From Curtobacterium salicis (GTDB lineage: Bacteria; Actinomycetota; Actinomycetes; Actinomycetales; Microbacteriaceae), in NCBI RefSeq assembly GCF_011759505.1, contig NZ_JAAOYO010000001.1, positions 434,001-498,000 of the forward strand: 64,000 nt of DNA, written 5' to 3'. Below the pieces are notes generated by a model that was not told where the DNA came from, did no database searches, and saw nothing but the letters and a program-made list of their open reading frames with translations. Made by a program: the position numbers and the translations under genes. Position 1 is the stretch's first letter. Every line of letters starts with the position of its first letter. This document shows positions 25,673-34,848 of this stretch, in pieces.

Positions 25673-27226
25673 CTAGGCGCCGGGGCGCTCCCACGGCGCC
25701 GGGAACGGGAAGTACCGCTCGAGGAAGTCGGTGACACGCTCCGTGCGCTCCTCGTCGCTGACCTCCGGGAAGCTGCCGTCGTTGAGGCAGAACATGTCGA
25801 CGTTCCGCTTCTTCAGCAGCTCGTCGAGCTCGCGGAGTCCGGCCTCCATCGTCGTGTCGATGTAGCCGACGGTCGCGTTCTCCTGGATGATCGCCCGACC
25901 CGTGAGCAGCGCGTAGTAGTGGTACAACGAGTTCGTCACGGAGATGTTGTCCGCCGCACGGAACCGGGAGCCGGCGGTCGCTGCGAACTCCGCCGCGAAC
26001 TCGTGCTCCATCTCGGTCATGATGCTCTTCCGGAGCGGCGTCGCGGCGTGCTCGAGGTGCCGCGTGGTGACGGCTCCGAAGCGCTGCTGCAGCAGCTGCC
26101 GGTTGACGCGGGCGGAGTTCTCGAACCCACTGCGCGCCGGGTTGTTCGTGCCGAGCCCGATCCGGGTCGTCGCGAGGATGAACTTCGTCACCGATCCCGG
26201 GCTGAAGAACATCGACGGGTCCACCTGGCGCCCGAAGAACATGTCGTCGTTCGAGTAGATGAAGTGCTCGCTGAGCCCCGGGATGTGGTGCAACTGCGCC
26301 TCGACGGCCTGCGAGTTGTGCGTCGGCAGGACGGAGGGGTCGGCGAAGAACTCCTCGCTGCGGACGATGCGCACCTTCGGGTGGTCGGCGAGCCACTCCG
26401 GCGCCGGCGAGTCCGTCGCGATGTAGATGCGGCGGATCCAGGGCGCGAAGATGTGGACCGACCGGAGCGCGTACTTCAGCTCGTTGATCTGCCGGAAGCG
26501 GGCCGGGGCGTCGTCGCCCTCCCCCAGTACGGCGGTCGCCTGCGCGGCCTGACGGGCGCGCTGGTACTCGATCGCGTTGCCGTCCACCCACGAGAAGACG
26601 ATGTCGACCGGGAAGCGGATGTCCGAGACATGATCGTCGAACATGTGCTCGACGGTGGACCACCCGCGGCCGTACCGTTCGATGTCGACGAGGACGAACT
26701 CCTCGATCGGCAGGCTGCGACGCATCAGGGCGTTCTCGACGGGCGCCAGGACCTCGGTCTCGGTGACGCGCCAGAACTCGAGCTGCACGCTCGTCTCGGC
26801 GCCGTAGCGCAGGCGGCCCAACGGCTCGAGCCGCGGACGGAACAGTCGGAGCACGGGCTCGTCGGCCGACCCGAAACCGTCGTCGACGACGAGCAGGGCG
26901 GCCTTGCCCGGCGGCTTCGCGTAGAACGGCTCCCCGGCGGCGGCGTCCATCACGGCGCTCTCGGCACGCTGGCGGTCGCGCTCGTCGACGGCGATCACCG
27001 GACGCTGGTCGTTGCCGCGGATGAGGAGGTGGTCGACATCGCCCGCGGTGAGGGCGTCGTCGAGGAAGAGCAGGTCCTCGATCATCGACTGCTGCGGCGT
27101 GAGGTGCCCGTTGATGAGGGTCAGCCGTCCCTTGCGGAGGACGACGTCAGGACGGTCGAGACCGCCGGAGGACGGTCGAGGGGTCAGCAGAGGACTCTCG
27201 GTCACCGGCTCGGTCTCGTTGCTCAT
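25673..27226 (-). CDS. Stealth family glycan phosphotransferase
   Basis: This 517-residue protein carries the conserved regions of Stealth proteins: CR1 DIVFSWVDGN (about residue 205), CR2 with the FRQINELKYALRS stretch (about 240-290), CR3 HFIYSNDDMFF (about 320) and a CR4-like C-terminal part. Stealth enzymes move a hexose-1-phosphate from a nucleotide sugar onto a surface glycan, as in capsule synthesis. An N-terminal region of about 190 residues precedes CR1. The ATG at 27226 follows GGAAGG. It is the last gene of a four-gene minus-strand run and converges with the phosphoesterase. Confidence 0.9.
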   Translation of the reverse strand: MSNETEPVTESPLLTPRPSSGGLDRPDVVLRKGRLTLINGHLTPQQSMIEDLLFLDDALTAGDVDHLLIRGNDQRPVIAVDERDRQRAESAVMDAAAGEPFYAKPPGKAALLVVDDGFGSADEPVLRLFRPRLEPLGRLRYGAETSVQLEFWRVTETEVLAPVENALMRRSLPIEEFVLVDIERYGRGWSTVEHMFDDHVSDIRFPVDIVFSWVDGNAIEYQRARQAAQATAVLGEGDDAPARFRQINELKYALRSVHIFAPWIRRIYIATDSPAPEWLADHPKVRIVRSEEFFADPSVLPTHNSQAVEAQLHHIPGLSEHFIYSNDDMFFGRQVDPSMFFSPGSVTKFILATTRIGLGTNNPARSGFENSARVNRQLLQQRFGAVTTRHLEHAATPLRKSIMTEMEHEFAAEFAATAGSRFRAADNISVTNSLYHYYALLTGRAIIQENATVGYIDTTMEAGLRELDELLKKRNVDMFCLNDGSFPEVSDEERTERVTDFLERYFPFPAPWERPGA

Positions 27227-27294
27227 CCATGCCTTCCAGGTCGTGCCGCCGTGCGCTGTGCACAGCACTTGCGATCCTACCGGGAGGCGCGGCG

Positions 27295-27750
27295 TCAGTC
27301 CGCCGCGCGGGGCACCTTGACCGTGATGCCGACGACGATGAACAGCGCGGCCGCGACGAGCTGCAGTGCCGCCCAGAGCTGGCCCGGGATCGGCAGCACG
27401 ACGACCGGGTTCCACGACACGGCGACGGCGGCGGTGAGGACCGCGGCCCACCAGACACGCCCGCGGATGGCGAACACCAGCACGATGAGCGCCAGGACCG
27501 TGACCCCCCAGCGCGCGAACACGAACGCGGACGAGTCGAGGAACGCGACACACGCCAGGAGCACCACCGCGGCGAGGAGCGACGGCGCCAGGGCCGGCCG
27601 GGTGTAGTCCGGGAGCTCTCGACGGTCCCCGCTGGCGCCACGACCACGATCGGCACCGGGAGCGGTTCGAGCAGCCCGCTGTGTGGGCGCCTGCTGGGAC
27701 GCGGCCTGCTGCGACGACCCGATCGCGGGCCGCCCCTTCCGTGCCGTCAT
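27295..27750 (-). CDS. Hypothetical membrane protein
   Basis: I do not recognise this 151-residue protein. A polar, Ala/Gln/Arg-rich cytoplasmic N-terminus (residues 1-50) is followed by about four hydrophobic helices (around 55-70, 73-90, 95-112 and 118-140), ending in a short charged tail. It overlaps the SGNH hydrolase stop by 4 bp (ATGA) and lies 68 bp before the Stealth gene, so it is likely part of the same surface-polymer operon. It could be a small scaffold or transporter partner. Confidence 0.75.
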   Translation of the reverse strand: MTARKGRPAIGSSQQAASQQAPTQRAARTAPGADRGRGASGDRRELPDYTRPALAPSLLAAVVLLACVAFLDSSAFVFARWGVTVLALIVLVFAIRGRVWWAAVLTAAVAVSWNPVVVLPIPGQLWAALQLVAAALFIVVGITVKVPRAAD

Positions 27751-28370
27751 CGGTCCTGCGCGTCCCGAAGATCGGCCAGGGAGATCGGCCGTGACATCGG
27801 CGGCAGCTCCCGGACCCGCTCGAGCGCCGGGACGAGCTCGGCGACGTAGGCGCGGTACCCGTCCTCGTCGAGGTGCAGGCCGTCGTCGGTGAACCGTTCG
27901 TCGAGGTGGTCGCCGTCGGCCAGGGCCGGCCAGACGTCGAGGTACTGCGCGTGGCAGGTCGCGACGAACTGGCGGAGGTGTCGGTTCGCCTGCTCGATCT
28001 TCTGCGTGTACTCGGCCTGCCGCGGCAGGATCGACACCAGCAGCAGCCGGACGCCCGGCAGCGCACGGCGGAGCGCCACGAGTGCCGACTCGACGTTCCG
28101 GACGACGTGCTCCGCGCTCGCGCGGTGGTGGCCGAAGTCGTTGGTCCCGATCAGCAGGACGATGACCTCGGGCGCTGCCTGCACGACCTCGTCCAGCCGC
28201 GCCAGGACGCCGTCCGTGGTGTCGCCGTCGACACCGAGGTTGATCGTCCGCTCGTCCGGCAGCCACTGACCCCAGTCGCCGCCCGCGGTGATGCTGTCAC
28301 CGAGGAACAGGACACCGCCGCCCGTGTCGCGGCCACCGGGGCCGCGTCCGTCCGTACCGTCGTCGCTCAT
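27747..28370 (-). CDS. SGNH/GDSL-type hydrolase
   Basis: This 207-residue SGNH hydrolase shows block I LFLGDSITAGG (Ser nucleophile), block II Gly in NLGVDGDT, block III GTNDFG and the block V DGLHLDEDGY with the catalytic Asp and His. No signal peptide is seen, so it is a cytoplasmic esterase or acyl hydrolase. It is translationally linked on both sides (4-bp overlaps). Its place beside a Stealth enzyme suggests deacylation of a glycan precursor or of a lipid-linked sugar, but that is inference. Confidence 0.88.
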   Translation of the reverse strand: MSDDGTDGRGPGGRDTGGGVLFLGDSITAGGDWGQWLPDERTINLGVDGDTTDGVLARLDEVVQAAPEVIVLLIGTNDFGHHRASAEHVVRNVESALVALRRALPGVRLLLVSILPRQAEYTQKIEQANRHLRQFVATCHAQYLDVWPALADGDHLDERFTDDGLHLDEDGYRAYVAELVPALERVRELPPMSRPISLADLRDAQDR

Positions 28371-29899
28371 GCCGCCTCCTCGTGCGCTGGCTGCGCGTCG
28401 TCATTCTGGTACGTGGAGTTGCGCTGCGTCGAGTCGGTGCGGTGCGCCTCCCGTTCGGCCCGGGCGGTGATCCGCTCGACCATGCCCGGGAAGATGACGC
28501 CGTGGAACGGCAGGATGCCGTACCAGTAGAGCCGACCGGCGAGGCCCTGCGGGAAGTAGACCGCCCGCTGGTGGTAGTCGCTGCCACCGTCGTCGGCCGG
28601 GGTGACCGTCATCTCGAGCCAGGCGCGGCCCGGCGACTTGAACTCGGCGCGGAGGCGCAGGTACCGACCGCGGACGAGCCGCTCGACGCGCCACCAGTCG
28701 AGCGCGTCGCCCTGCTCGAGCCGCTTCGGGTCGCGACGGCCACGGTTCAGGCCGACGCCGCCGGCGATCTTGTCGAGCCAGCCGCGGGCGACCCAGGCGA
28801 GCGGGAACGAGTACCAGCCGTTCTCGCCGCCGATCGACTCGACGACACTCCACACGGCCTCCGGCGGAGCCGACGAGTGACGTTTGCGGTCGTCGACGTA
28901 GACGGTGTGGCCGGCCCAGTCCGGATCGCTCGGCAGCGGGTCGGCCGAGCCGCTCGAGAGCGTCGCGTTCCGCCAGCTGGTCTCGACCTCGCCCTTGCGC
29001 ATCTTCGTCAGGGCGAGCCGGACGGCGCGGCGGTACGAGGTGAGTCCGCCCTCGGGCTGCGGGATGACGTCGTCGATGTCGTGTTCCCGCTGCACGCACT
29101 CGAACTGCAGCGACTCGATGATCGGCGTCGCGAGCTTGCGCGGGATCGGCGTCACGACGTTGAACCAGTGCGCCGCGAGTCGGGGGGTGAGCACCGGGAG
29201 GACCGAGATGGGTCGCTGGGGCAGCTTCGCCTCGACCGCGTAGCCGTTGAGCATCTGGCCGTAGCGCAGGACGTCGGGGCCGCCGATGTCGAACGTGCGG
29301 TTGACGTCGGCCGGGATCGTGAGCGCCTCGACGAGGTAGTAGAGGACGTCGCGCACCGCGATCGGCTGGATGCGGTTCCGCACCCAGCGGGGTGCGGGCA
29401 TCCACGGCAGGACGTCGGTCAGGTGGCGGATCATCTCGAACGAGGTGCTGCCGGAACCGATCACCACGCCGGCCTGCAGCGCGACTGTCGGGACGCCGGA
29501 GCCGAGGAGGATCTCGCCGACCTCTTTCCGGCTGCGGAGGTGCTTGCTGAGGTCGCCGTCGGGGTGCAGTCCGCCGAGGTACACGAAGCGGCGGACACCG
29601 GCGTCGTGGGCGACACGGGCCATCGTCTGCGCGGCGTCGCGTTCGGCCTGCTCGAAGTCGCCGTCGGCGCCCATAGCGTGGGCGAGGTAGTAGACGGCCT
29701 CGATCCCGGCGACCGCCTCGGCGACGGCGTCGGCGTCCTGGAGGTCGCCCTCGGCCACCTCGACCCGGTCGCTCCAGGGGACGTCCTGGAGCTTGCGGGG
29801 GTTGCGGACGAGGACCCGGACGTCGTGCCCGGCATCGAGGAGTCTGGGGACCAGTCGACCACCGATGTACCCGGTGGCCCCGGTGACGAGGACGCGCAT
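28367..29899 (-). CDS. NAD(P)-binding epimerase-like protein with DUF2867 domain
   Basis: This 510-residue protein fuses an atypical SDR (about residues 1-300; VTGATGYIGGRL at the N-terminus, LGGLHPDG in place of the classical YxxxK) to a C-terminal DUF2867 domain (about 330-485). It resembles YwnB/Rv-type NmrA-like proteins whose chemistry is unknown. The ATG at 29899 has TACCGT seven bases upstream on the minus strand. It heads the operon that runs through the SGNH hydrolase, a membrane protein and the Stealth enzyme, and diverges from deoC. Confidence 0.85.
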   Translation of the reverse strand: MRVLVTGATGYIGGRLVPRLLDAGHDVRVLVRNPRKLQDVPWSDRVEVAEGDLQDADAVAEAVAGIEAVYYLAHAMGADGDFEQAERDAAQTMARVAHDAGVRRFVYLGGLHPDGDLSKHLRSRKEVGEILLGSGVPTVALQAGVVIGSGSTSFEMIRHLTDVLPWMPAPRWVRNRIQPIAVRDVLYYLVEALTIPADVNRTFDIGGPDVLRYGQMLNGYAVEAKLPQRPISVLPVLTPRLAAHWFNVVTPIPRKLATPIIESLQFECVQREHDIDDVIPQPEGGLTSYRRAVRLALTKMRKGEVETSWRNATLSSGSADPLPSDPDWAGHTVYVDDRKRHSSAPPEAVWSVVESIGGENGWYSFPLAWVARGWLDKIAGGVGLNRGRRDPKRLEQGDALDWWRVERLVRGRYLRLRAEFKSPGRAWLEMTVTPADDGGSDYHQRAVYFPQGLAGRLYWYGILPFHGVIFPGMVERITARAEREAHRTDSTQRNSTYQNDDAQPAHEEAA

Positions 29900-29906
29900 G
29901 CTCCGC

Positions 29907-29912
29907 ACGGTA
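29907..29912 (-). promoter_or_regulatory. -10 element TACCGT of the SDR/DUF2867 operon
   Basis: Minus-strand TACCGT lies 7 bases before the ATG at 29899. CGGAG also lies between, so the mRNA may be leaderless or have a very short leader. It is only 17 bp from the deoC -10 element. Confidence 0.45.
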
Positions 29913-29929
29913 CGCCCCACGCCTGCTTG

Positions 29930-29935
29930 TAGGCT
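29930..29935 (+). promoter_or_regulatory. -10 element TAGGCT, leaderless deoC promoter
   Basis: TAGGCT ends 6 bases before the deoC GTG at 29942; no ribosome site is possible in that space. Confidence 0.55.
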
Positions 29936-29941
29936 TGCCGC

Positions 29942-30688
29942 GTGGCCACCGCAGCGTTCCCCGACAACTCGACCGACATCGACGCTGATTCGGTGCGTCG
30001 TCTCATCGACCATGCGATCCTCAAGCCCGAGCTGAGCCGCTCCGACGTCGACGCGCAGCTCGACGAGGCCGCCGCGTACCGTGTCTTCAGCGTGTGCGTC
30101 CGCCCGGGTGACGTCCTGCACGCCGTCGAGCGCCTCCAGGGCACCGGCGTCGGTGTCGGGACGGTCATCGGGTTCCCGCACGGCACCACGTCGACCGCGG
30201 CCAAGGTCGCCGAGTCGCTGCAGGCACTCGCCGACGGTGCCTTCGAGCTGGACATGGTGCAGGACATCGGCGCTGCGAAGTCGGGCGACTGGCAGCGCGT
30301 CGAGCAGGACGTCCACGCCGTCGTGGACGCGGCCGGCGACACCGTCGTCAAGGTCATCCTCGAGACCGCCTACCTGAGCGACGACGAGATCGTCGCCGCC
30401 AGCCGCGCCGCCGTCGCCGGGGGTGCCGCGTTCGTGAAGACCTCGACCGGGTTCGCCGGCGGTGGCGCCACCGCCGAGCACATCCGGCTGATGCGCGAGA
30501 CGGTCGGCCCCGACACCGGGGTCAAGGCGTCCGGCGGCGTCCGTGGTCTCGACACCCTGATCGAGATGGTCCACGCGGGCGCGAGCCGCATCGGCACCAG
30601 CGCCTCCGCCCGCATCCTCGACGAGGTCGCCCACCGCAGTGCGACCGGTGCAGCCTCCGACCGCGGCGACGACGCCTCGTCCTACTGA
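29942..30688 (+). CDS. deoC: Deoxyribose-phosphate aldolase
   Basis: This 248-residue class I aldolase splits 2-deoxyribose-5-phosphate into glyceraldehyde-3-phosphate and acetaldehyde. The Schiff-base lysine is in AAFVKTSTGF; the second active-site lysine in GVKASGGVR and the proton-relay Asp in ELDMV are present. A 15-residue polar tail extends the usual end. The GTG at 29942 appears leaderless. It diverges from the SDR/DUF2867 operon and precedes a ROK kinase by 100 bp, so the two may share transcription. Confidence 0.95.
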   Translation: MATAAFPDNSTDIDADSVRRLIDHAILKPELSRSDVDAQLDEAAAYRVFSVCVRPGDVLHAVERLQGTGVGVGTVIGFPHGTTSTAAKVAESLQALADGAFELDMVQDIGAAKSGDWQRVEQDVHAVVDAAGDTVVKVILETAYLSDDEIVAASRAAVAGGAAFVKTSTGFAGGGATAEHIRLMRETVGPDTGVKASGGVRGLDTLIEMVHAGASRIGTSASARILDEVAHRSATGAASDRGDDASSY

Positions 30689-30788
30689 CTCCCCTCCCCC
30701 ACCTGACCTGACCAGGCCGGCCCCGTCCGGACGTGACGACACGTCCCGGACCGCCACCGAGCCTCCCGACCGCCACACCGGAGTGCGC

Positions 30789-31748
30789 ATGTCCAGCCCC
30801 ACGACCCCGTCCGAGTCCCGGAACCTGGCCCTCGCCGTCGACCTCGGCGGCACGAAGGTCGAAGCCGCGCTCGTCACCGACCAGGGTGTCGTCCTGCCCG
30901 CCACCCGGCACCGGAGCCCGACCGGCCAGGGACGCACCTCCGAGGAGCTGCAGGCCGCCGTGGACGAGGTCGTCGTCGCGACCCTCGCCGCCCTCCCGGC
31001 CGACGCCACCCTCGTCGGCGTCGGGATCGGCTCCGCCGGACCGGTCGACGAGGAGCACGGCCTGGTCTCCCCGCTGAACATGCCGGTGTGGCGCGGCTAC
31101 CCGCTCCGCGACCGTGTCGCCGCCCACGTCCCCGCCGGTGTGCCCGTCACGCTGCGCATGGACGGCCTGGCGATCACGCTCGCCGAGCACTGGGTCGGCG
31201 CCGCGCAGGGCTCCGACCACGTCATGGGCATGATCGTCTCGACCGGTGTCGGCGGCGGGCTCATCCTGCACGGCCGGACCGTCAGCGGGCCGACCGGCAA
31301 CGCCGGCCACATCGGCCACGTCGAGTGCGGTGGGTACGACGACCCGTGCGCGTGCGGTGGCACCGGCTGCCTGGAGGCTGTGGCCAGTGGCCCGAAGACC
31401 GTCGCCTGGGCCCGTCGCCAGGGGTTCGCGGGCACCACCGGCGAAGAGCTCGCGGCGGCTTACGCGGCCGGGGACGAGGTCGCCGTGGCCGCGGTCAAGC
31501 GGAGCGGTCGCGCGCTCGGTCAGGCCATCGCGGCCGCGACGAGCCTGGTCGACCTGGAGGTCGTGGCGATCGGCGGCGGTTTCTCACACGTCTCCCCCGA
31601 CCTGTTCGAGTACGCCCGGCAGGCCGTCGCCGAGCGGGTCGAGTTCCCGTTCGTGACGAAGGTGCGGATCGTCCCGACCGGCCTGTCGCAGGACGGCCCG
31701 CTGATCGGTGCCGCAGCGCTCGTGCACCGCGCCGACGTCCTGCGCTGA
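30789..31748 (+). CDS. ROK family sugar kinase
   Basis: This 319-residue ROK protein has the ATP loop AVDLGGTKVEAAL at the N-terminus, the GTGVGGG-like STGVGGGLI segment and the zinc motif CACGGTGCLEAVASG. No N-terminal helix-turn-helix is present, so it is a kinase (glucokinase-like or N-acetylhexosamine kinase), not a NagC-type repressor. The catalytic Asp position is not clear to me: RMDGLAIT occupies the place of the usual N-D pair. CGGAG at 30779-30783 precedes the ATG. Sugar specificity cannot be read. Confidence 0.88.
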   Translation: MSSPTTPSESRNLALAVDLGGTKVEAALVTDQGVVLPATRHRSPTGQGRTSEELQAAVDEVVVATLAALPADATLVGVGIGSAGPVDEEHGLVSPLNMPVWRGYPLRDRVAAHVPAGVPVTLRMDGLAITLAEHWVGAAQGSDHVMGMIVSTGVGGGLILHGRTVSGPTGNAGHIGHVECGGYDDPCACGGTGCLEAVASGPKTVAWARRQGFAGTTGEELAAAYAAGDEVAVAAVKRSGRALGQAIAAATSLVDLEVVAIGGGFSHVSPDLFEYARQAVAERVEFPFVTKVRIVPTGLSQDGPLIGAAALVHRADVLR

Positions 31749-31826
31749 TCCGTCGCCCGGGGTCGACACCCGGGTGCTTGTCCACACGTGCGCCAGCGGG
31801 CGTCCGGGGTGCGGGATCATGTGCTC

Positions 31827-32378
31827 GTGCCCTCTCCCCGACTCGTCACGACGGACGACTGGCCGGCGGCGGAGCTGCACGCTGCGGTCCTCGCCGGTGA
31901 CCTCGTGGCGGTCGGTGCGTGCTGGGCGTCGATCGCGGAACCGCAGGACGCGGCCCTCCGGGCGGCCTCGTACTCCTGGAGCGTCGGCGACCCGCGCCTC
32001 GTCGCCGGAGGGTTGAGCGCCGCGTGGATCTGGGGCGCGTCCTCGCGGCCGCCGGTCCCCCACGACACGTGTGTGCCGGCGGACGAACGGTTCCGGCAGC
32101 GTGGCGCGTGGTCGTCGCTCCGTGAGATCGCGCTCGAGGACACCGACGTGACGGTCTGTGCCGACGCCCGGGTCCTGACGCCCGGAGCCACCGCGCTCGA
32201 CCTGCTCCGCGCGCGCGGACCGTTCACGACGCGCGCCGCCGATGCGCTGCGTGGCCTCGTGGACGCCGCCGGGGTCGAGCCGTCGGCGCTGGCGCGCGCG
32301 CTCCGTCTGACGGAGCGGGCACCGATGGGCCGACAGGCGCAACGACGGTTCCGCGACGCGGGCTTCGCGCTGCGCTGA
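31827..32378 (+). CDS. Hypothetical protein, AbiEi-like C-terminal region
   Basis: This 183-residue protein resembles the core of AbiEi-type antitoxin/DUF559-related proteins common in actinobacteria, with an SAAWIWGA motif followed by a basic/His stretch, then ALDLLRARG and a C-terminal helical part. No toxin partner (AbiEii) is adjacent, so an active toxin-antitoxin role is doubtful. The GTG at 31827 is preceded by GATCAT six bases upstream and no ribosome site. Its last codons run into a 17-bp tandem repeat that continues into relA from the other side. Confidence 0.6.
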   Translation: MPSPRLVTTDDWPAAELHAAVLAGDLVAVGACWASIAEPQDAALRAASYSWSVGDPRLVAGGLSAAWIWGASSRPPVPHDTCVPADERFRQRGAWSSLREIALEDTDVTVCADARVLTPGATALDLLRARGPFTTRAADALRGLVDAAGVEPSALARALRLTERAPMGRQAQRRFRDAGFALR

Positions 32379-32455
32379 GCCTCAGCCCGCGCTGAACCTC
32401 GGCCGCGCTGCGCGTCAGCCCGCGCTGCGCGTCAGCCGGCGTTGCGCGTCAGCCC
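32372..32455. repeat. Five 16-17 bp tandem repeats between convergent genes
   Basis: Units begin at 32372, 32389 (16 bp), 32405, 32422 and 32439. The last three follow GCG(C/T)TGCGCGTCAGCC plus one base and are nearly identical. The first unit contains the stop codon of the hypothetical gene, and the last contains the relA stop (32449-32451). Confidence 0.85.
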
Positions 32456-34803
32456 GCGCTGACCCGGTAGACGTCGTAGACGGCGTCGATGCGACGGACA
32501 GCGTTGAGCACCCGGTCGAGGTGCGTCGTGTCCCCCATCTCGAACACGAACCGGGACAGCGCCAGTCGGTCAGACGACGTCGACACCGTCGCGGACAGGA
32601 TGTTCACGTGGTGGTCGGTCAGCACGCGGGTGACGTCGCTGAGCAGCCCCGAGCGATCGAGCGCCTCGATCTGGATCTGGACGAGGAACACCGACTTCGA
32701 CGACGGCGCCCACTCGACCTCGATCATCCGGTCGGGCTCGTTCATCAGCGACTTGACGTTCGTGCACGACGCCTGGTGGACCGAGACGCCCTGGCCGCGG
32801 GTGATGAAGCCCACGATCTGGTCACCCGGTACCGGGGTGCAGCACTTCGCGAGCTTGACGAGGATGTCGGGTGCGCCACGGACGAGGACACCGCTGTCGC
32901 TGTTGCGCAGCTGGCGGCTCGTGACGTGCCGCGGGAACGAGAGCTCGGGTTCGTCGGTCTCGGTCTCCGTCTGGATGCTGCCGAGCGCCTTCTCGATGAC
33001 GGACTGGCTCGACACGTGGCCTTCGCCGACCGCCGCGTACAGCGCGGAGACGTCGTCGTACCGCATCGCCGACGCCACCTCGGAGATGGTGTCCTGGCTC
33101 ATGATGCGCTGGAGCGGCAGGTTCTGCTTGCGCATCGCTCGGGCGATCGCGTCACGACCCTGCTCGATCGCCTCTTCGCGGCGCTCCTTGGTGAACCACT
33201 GCTTGATCTTGTTGCGGGCACGGGGACTGCGGACGAACGTCAGCCAGTCCTGGCTCGGTCCGGAGTCGGGGTTCTTCGACGTGAAGATCTCGACCACGTC
33301 ACCGCTCGACAGTGCGCTCTCGAGGGGCACGAGACGACCGTTGACCTTGGCGCCCATGGTGCGGTGCCCGATCTCGGTGTGCACGGCGTAGGCGAAGTCG
33401 ACCGGGGTCGCGCCGGCCGGCAGGCCGATGACCTTGCCCTGCGGCGTGAAGACGTAGGTCTCCTTCGCGCCGATCTCGTACCGCAACGAGTCGAGGAATT
33501 CGGCCGGGTCGCTGGTCTCCGCCTGCCAGTCCGTGATGTGCGCGAGCCAGGCCATGTCCTGGTCGGACTGGGTCGAGGTCTCGGCGTCCCGTCCGGTGAC
33601 ACGCTGCTTGTACTTCCAGTGCGCGGCGACACCGAACTCGGCACGCTGGTGCATCTCGTGCGTGCGGATCTGGATCTCGACCGCACGACCCTGCGGCCCC
33701 AGCACCGAGGTGTGCAGCGACTGGTAGAGGTTGAACTTCGGCGTCGCGATGTAGTCCTTGAAGCGACCGGGCAGCGGCGTCCACCGCGCGTGCACGGCAC
33801 CGAGCATGGCGTAGCAGTCACGCACCGTCGGGACCAGGACCCGGATGCCGACGAGGTCGTAGATCTCGTCGAACTCGCGACCGCGGACGATCATCTTCTG
33901 GTAGATCGAGTAGTACTGCTTCGGGCGACCCATCACGTCGCCACGGATCTTCGCGGCCTTCAGGTCCTTCTTCAGGGTGCCCGTGACGTTCTGCACGAAC
34001 TGCTCGCGCTTGGGCTGCCGCTCCTTGACCAGGCTGTCGATCTCGACGTACAGCTTCGGGTGCAGCACCGCGAAGGACAGGTCCTCGAGCTCGAGCTTGA
34101 TCATCTGGATCCCGAGGCGGTGCGCGAGCGGCGCGTAGATCTCCAGGGTCTCCTTCGCCTTCCGCGAGGCGGAGGCGGACTCCACGAAGCCCCAGGTCCG
34201 GGCGTTGTGCAGGCGGTCGGCGAGCTTGATCACGAGCACCCGGATGTCCTTCGACATCGCGATGACCATCTTGCGGACGGTCTCGGCCTGAGCGCTGTCG
34301 CCGTACTTGACCTTGTCGAGCTTGGTGACGCCGTCGACGAGCATGGCGATCTCGTCGCCGAAGTCCTCGCGCAACTGGTCGAGCTGGTAGTCGGTGTCTT
34401 CGACGGTGTCGTGCAGCAGTGCGGCCGCGATGGTGATCGTGCCGATGCCCAGGTCGGCCAGGATCTGCGCCACGGCGACGGGGTGCGTGATGTACGGCTC
34501 CCCCGACTTCCGCTTCTGCCCGTCGTGCGCACGCTCGGCGACGGAGTACGCACGCTCGATGAGCGTCGTGTCCGCCTTCGGGTGGTGCGACCGGACCGTG
34601 CGGATCAGGGTGTCGACGGCGCCAGCGGGCTGCGCGCGCGAGAAGAGCCGGGGCAGCAACGAACGGAGCGAGCCGAGGTTGCCGGTGGTGTTCGCGCCGA
34701 GCGGCGGGCTGGTCGGCCGCGGCGAGGAGCCGGGACCGGCGGCGTCACCGGGCCGGGAGGCTGCGCCGGCATCCGGCTGCGAGGACTCACGCGTGTCGGT
34801 CAT
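32449..34803 (-). CDS. relA: Bifunctional (p)ppGpp synthetase/hydrolase
   Basis: This 784-residue Rel enzyme makes and degrades the stringent-response alarmone. The order is a polar N-terminal extension (about 55 residues), HD hydrolase (about 80-230; the HDTVEDT motif is intact), synthetase (about 270-400), TGS domain (about 440-500; VFTPQGKVIGLP), a helical/zinc-finger-like region with CCTPVPGD and an ACT domain at the C-terminus. The ATG at 34803 follows GGGAGG. TAGTGT at 34832-34837 is its own promoter candidate. The final codons (VSAG) lie in a 17-bp repeat. Confidence 0.97.
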   Translation of the reverse strand: MTDTRESSQPDAGAASRPGDAAGPGSSPRPTSPPLGANTTGNLGSLRSLLPRLFSRAQPAGAVDTLIRTVRSHHPKADTTLIERAYSVAERAHDGQKRKSGEPYITHPVAVAQILADLGIGTITIAAALLHDTVEDTDYQLDQLREDFGDEIAMLVDGVTKLDKVKYGDSAQAETVRKMVIAMSKDIRVLVIKLADRLHNARTWGFVESASASRKAKETLEIYAPLAHRLGIQMIKLELEDLSFAVLHPKLYVEIDSLVKERQPKREQFVQNVTGTLKKDLKAAKIRGDVMGRPKQYYSIYQKMIVRGREFDEIYDLVGIRVLVPTVRDCYAMLGAVHARWTPLPGRFKDYIATPKFNLYQSLHTSVLGPQGRAVEIQIRTHEMHQRAEFGVAAHWKYKQRVTGRDAETSTQSDQDMAWLAHITDWQAETSDPAEFLDSLRYEIGAKETYVFTPQGKVIGLPAGATPVDFAYAVHTEIGHRTMGAKVNGRLVPLESALSSGDVVEIFTSKNPDSGPSQDWLTFVRSPRARNKIKQWFTKERREEAIEQGRDAIARAMRKQNLPLQRIMSQDTISEVASAMRYDDVSALYAAVGEGHVSSQSVIEKALGSIQTETETDEPELSFPRHVTSRQLRNSDSGVLVRGAPDILVKLAKCCTPVPGDQIVGFITRGQGVSVHQASCTNVKSLMNEPDRMIEVEWAPSSKSVFLVQIQIEALDRSGLLSDVTRVLTDHHVNILSATVSTSSDRLALSRFVFEMGDTTHLDRVLNAVRRIDAVYDVYRVSAG

Positions 34804-34831
34804 GCTGCGCCTCCCGGGACTCGATCCGACA

Positions 34832-34837
34832 ACACTA
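34832..34837 (-). promoter_or_regulatory. -10 element TAGTGT upstream of relA
   Basis: Minus-strand TAGTGT lies 28 bases before the relA ATG, within the end of the rhodanese reading frame. It would give relA a separate promoter with a short leader holding GGGAGG. Confidence 0.4.
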
Positions 34838-34848
34838 CGCGCGTCGGG

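Noticed and set aside
31827-32378. A complete AbiE toxin-antitoxin system
   Set aside because: Only an AbiEi-like segment is present; no AbiEii-type nucleotidyltransferase lies on either side.
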